From positions 2,542,001 to 2,606,000 of the forward strand of contig JAPEHQ010000004.1 in the NCBI GenBank assembly GCA_027405735.1: DNA of 64,000 nt, written 5' to 3'. This stretch comes from Mucor racemosus. Lineage: Eukaryota; Mucoromycota; Mucoromycetes; Mucorales; Mucoraceae. The notes under the pieces were generated by a model that was not told the DNA's origin, did not search any database, and was given only the letters and a program-made list of their open reading frames with translations. This document shows positions 62,624 to 64,000 of this stretch, piece after piece; position 1 is the first letter of the stretch; each line of letters begins with the position of its first letter. Position numbers and translations under genes: made by a program.

Positions 62624-63227
62624 TTAGATGTTTTTGATGCAGAGAGAAGAAGTTGTTGAAATTAAAGCTTTTTTCAATGCTCGCCTATTTATACAAAAAA
62701 TTTCAAGTGGAACAAATAAGAATGCATGTTGTACAAAGATTTAGGAACCTCTTTAAATAGAAATGAAATGATATCATTGAAATCCCCTTTTCCTAAAGCT
62801 GTTATAATCCCTAAAGTAGCACCTCTCTCTTTTTTTTTTTTTTTAGGATGATGTCAAATAGGCTATTCTAAGCTAATTTGATTGGTGAATCACTAATGTG
62901 TGGTTCAAAAAACGTATGATTCATATGCTAAAACACCAAATATTCGCTTCGATCTTAATCTGGTATATCCCACTTGCATTTTCCTTGTTTTGATCGATTC
63001 CTATAGATCCAATATTGATACCTATTACATCAAAGACAAAATGCCCATTTTAAATCATAATTCTGTCGTGCTTGTACATTGCGCAACCTCGAACACTTTG
63101 GACATTTGAGCTACTGGTAGCTGAACATGCTGAATGTGACCATGTTTCGGGGGCTTCTGTTCAGAAATCTTTACGTTATCCTTTTGCATATTCCCCTCTT
63201 CTTGTAAATATATTACATTTGTATAAT
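62624..63227. promoter_or_regulatory. Divergent promoter region between small gene and BRO1
   Basis: 604 bp with a poly-T run at about 62829-62844. A 69-codon frame at 62900-63109 has no support. No specific regulator site recognised. Confidence 0.4.
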
Positions 63228-64000
63228 ATGGCTACACCACAAATACCCTTTATAAGTGCTCCTTTCAAGAAAACAGATGATGTTGACTGGGTGCATCCTT
63301 TAAAAAAATACATTGCTCGCTTTTATCAAGATGATCCCGAGAAATATAAAGAAGAAACTCAATCTTTTAATAGGTTACGCCAAGATATTCGTGGTGCAGG
63401 AAAAGATTTCACAGGTAGAGATCTCCTCTATCGTTATTTTGGTCAACTAGAGCTATTAGATTTACGTTTTCCTGTGGATGAGAAACATGTCAAAGTATTA
63501 TTTAACTGGTAAATTAATATTTCATTTCATTTATACATGTTTATCTAATATTGATCATCAGGTACGATGCTTTTAATAACCGCGCTATATCTCAATATTC
63601 TCTTGCATTCGAAAAAGCAAGCGTAATATTTAATGAGGCAGCTACTTTGTCTGCTATCGCAAGCTCTCAAAATAGAGCTGAAGCTGAGGGCCGTAAAAAG
63701 GCTTTCCATTACTTTCAAGCATCTGCTGGCATGTTTCAATATATTAACGATAACTTTTTGCATGCTCCATCTGAAGACTTGAGTCGTGAAACCGTAAATG
63801 TGCTTTCGGAATTAATGCTTGCTCAAGCCCAAGAATGTTTCTTGGAAAGTAGTATTCGTGAAAAGACCAAGGATGGTTTGATTGCTAAATTAGCAAGCCA
63901 TGCTGCATGGGTTTATGGCAATTTGGTCGATTCCCTCGGTGATGCTGTCAACCGTGGTGTAGGTGTTGACAAGTCTTGGATCGTCCTTTGTCAAGTAAAG
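63228..64000 (+). CDS. BRO1: BRO1 domain ESCRT-associated protein (5' part)
   Basis: Two exons so far (63228-63508 and 63562 to the window end) with a 53-nt intron inside the FNWYDAF motif. Bro1 binds the ESCRT-III subunit Snf7 and recruits deubiquitination machinery during multivesicular body sorting; the paralogue PalA/Rim20 acts in pH signalling. The visible 240 residues are the start of a Bro1 domain: PFKKTDDVDWVHPLKKYIAR, GRDLLYRYFGQLELLDLRFP, YSLAFEKASVIFNEAATLSA, KKAFHYFQASAGMF and LSELMLAQAQECFLESSIRE. The SELMLAQAQE block fits Bro1 better than PalA. The C-terminal proline-rich region that would settle this lies outside the window. Confidence 0.9.

Overview
The window looks like nuclear DNA of an early-diverging filamentous fungus, most likely Mucoromycota (Mucorales-type). 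It is AT-rich and has long gene-poor spacers. Its genes carry many short introns (mostly 51-75 nt, GTA..TAG). The gene set fits: chitin deacetylase, a LysM wall-type protein, an expansin-like protein, Pol I subunits, GAPDH, BRO1 and MDJ1. All gene models were spliced by eye from GT-AG signals, reading-frame continuity and protein family similarity. No database was searched.

Layout. 1-15 kb holds genes on the minus strand: the 3'-truncated Pol I subunit RPA43, a three-finger C2H2 factor, a DUF4112 membrane protein, a six-exon Ulp1-type SUMO protease, a secreted double-psi beta-barrel protein and a secreted LysM protein with a Lys/His/Ala repeat tail. At 15.1-31.8 kb a very large inverted repeat (two arms of about 4.8 kb, nearly identical) encloses a 7.1 kb spacer with exactly two genes, chitin deacetylase and the Pol I second-largest subunit RPA135. 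A third, older copy of the same repeat lies at 34.1-38.1 kb and is interrupted by two solo LTRs of different families, each with a perfect 5-bp target duplication. A fourth copy lies at 54.2-58.9 kb and is joined to a truncated Tc1/mariner transposase.

39.5-45.1 kb holds a glutamine-rich SS18/SSXT-type coactivator and a divergent six-exon MFS transporter of the inositol/sugar type. 45-51.7 kb is almost gene-free. 51.7-53.1 kb is GAPDH, with the strongly biased codon use of a highly expressed gene. 59.5-64 kb holds mitochondrial DnaJ (MDJ1), a small unknown protein, and the 5' part of BRO1, which runs off the end.

Most interesting is the repeat family. All four copies carry a decayed fragment of a dynein intermediate chain gene (a WD40 region) plus further protein-like tracts that keep their frame between copies. 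It behaves like a gene-fragment-carrying (Pack-type) element. Two copies now frame a Pol I gene as a 16.7 kb palindrome with a 7.1 kb centre. Two RFX X-box palindromes, each about 300 bp upstream of a regulatory gene, are a second observation worth checking.
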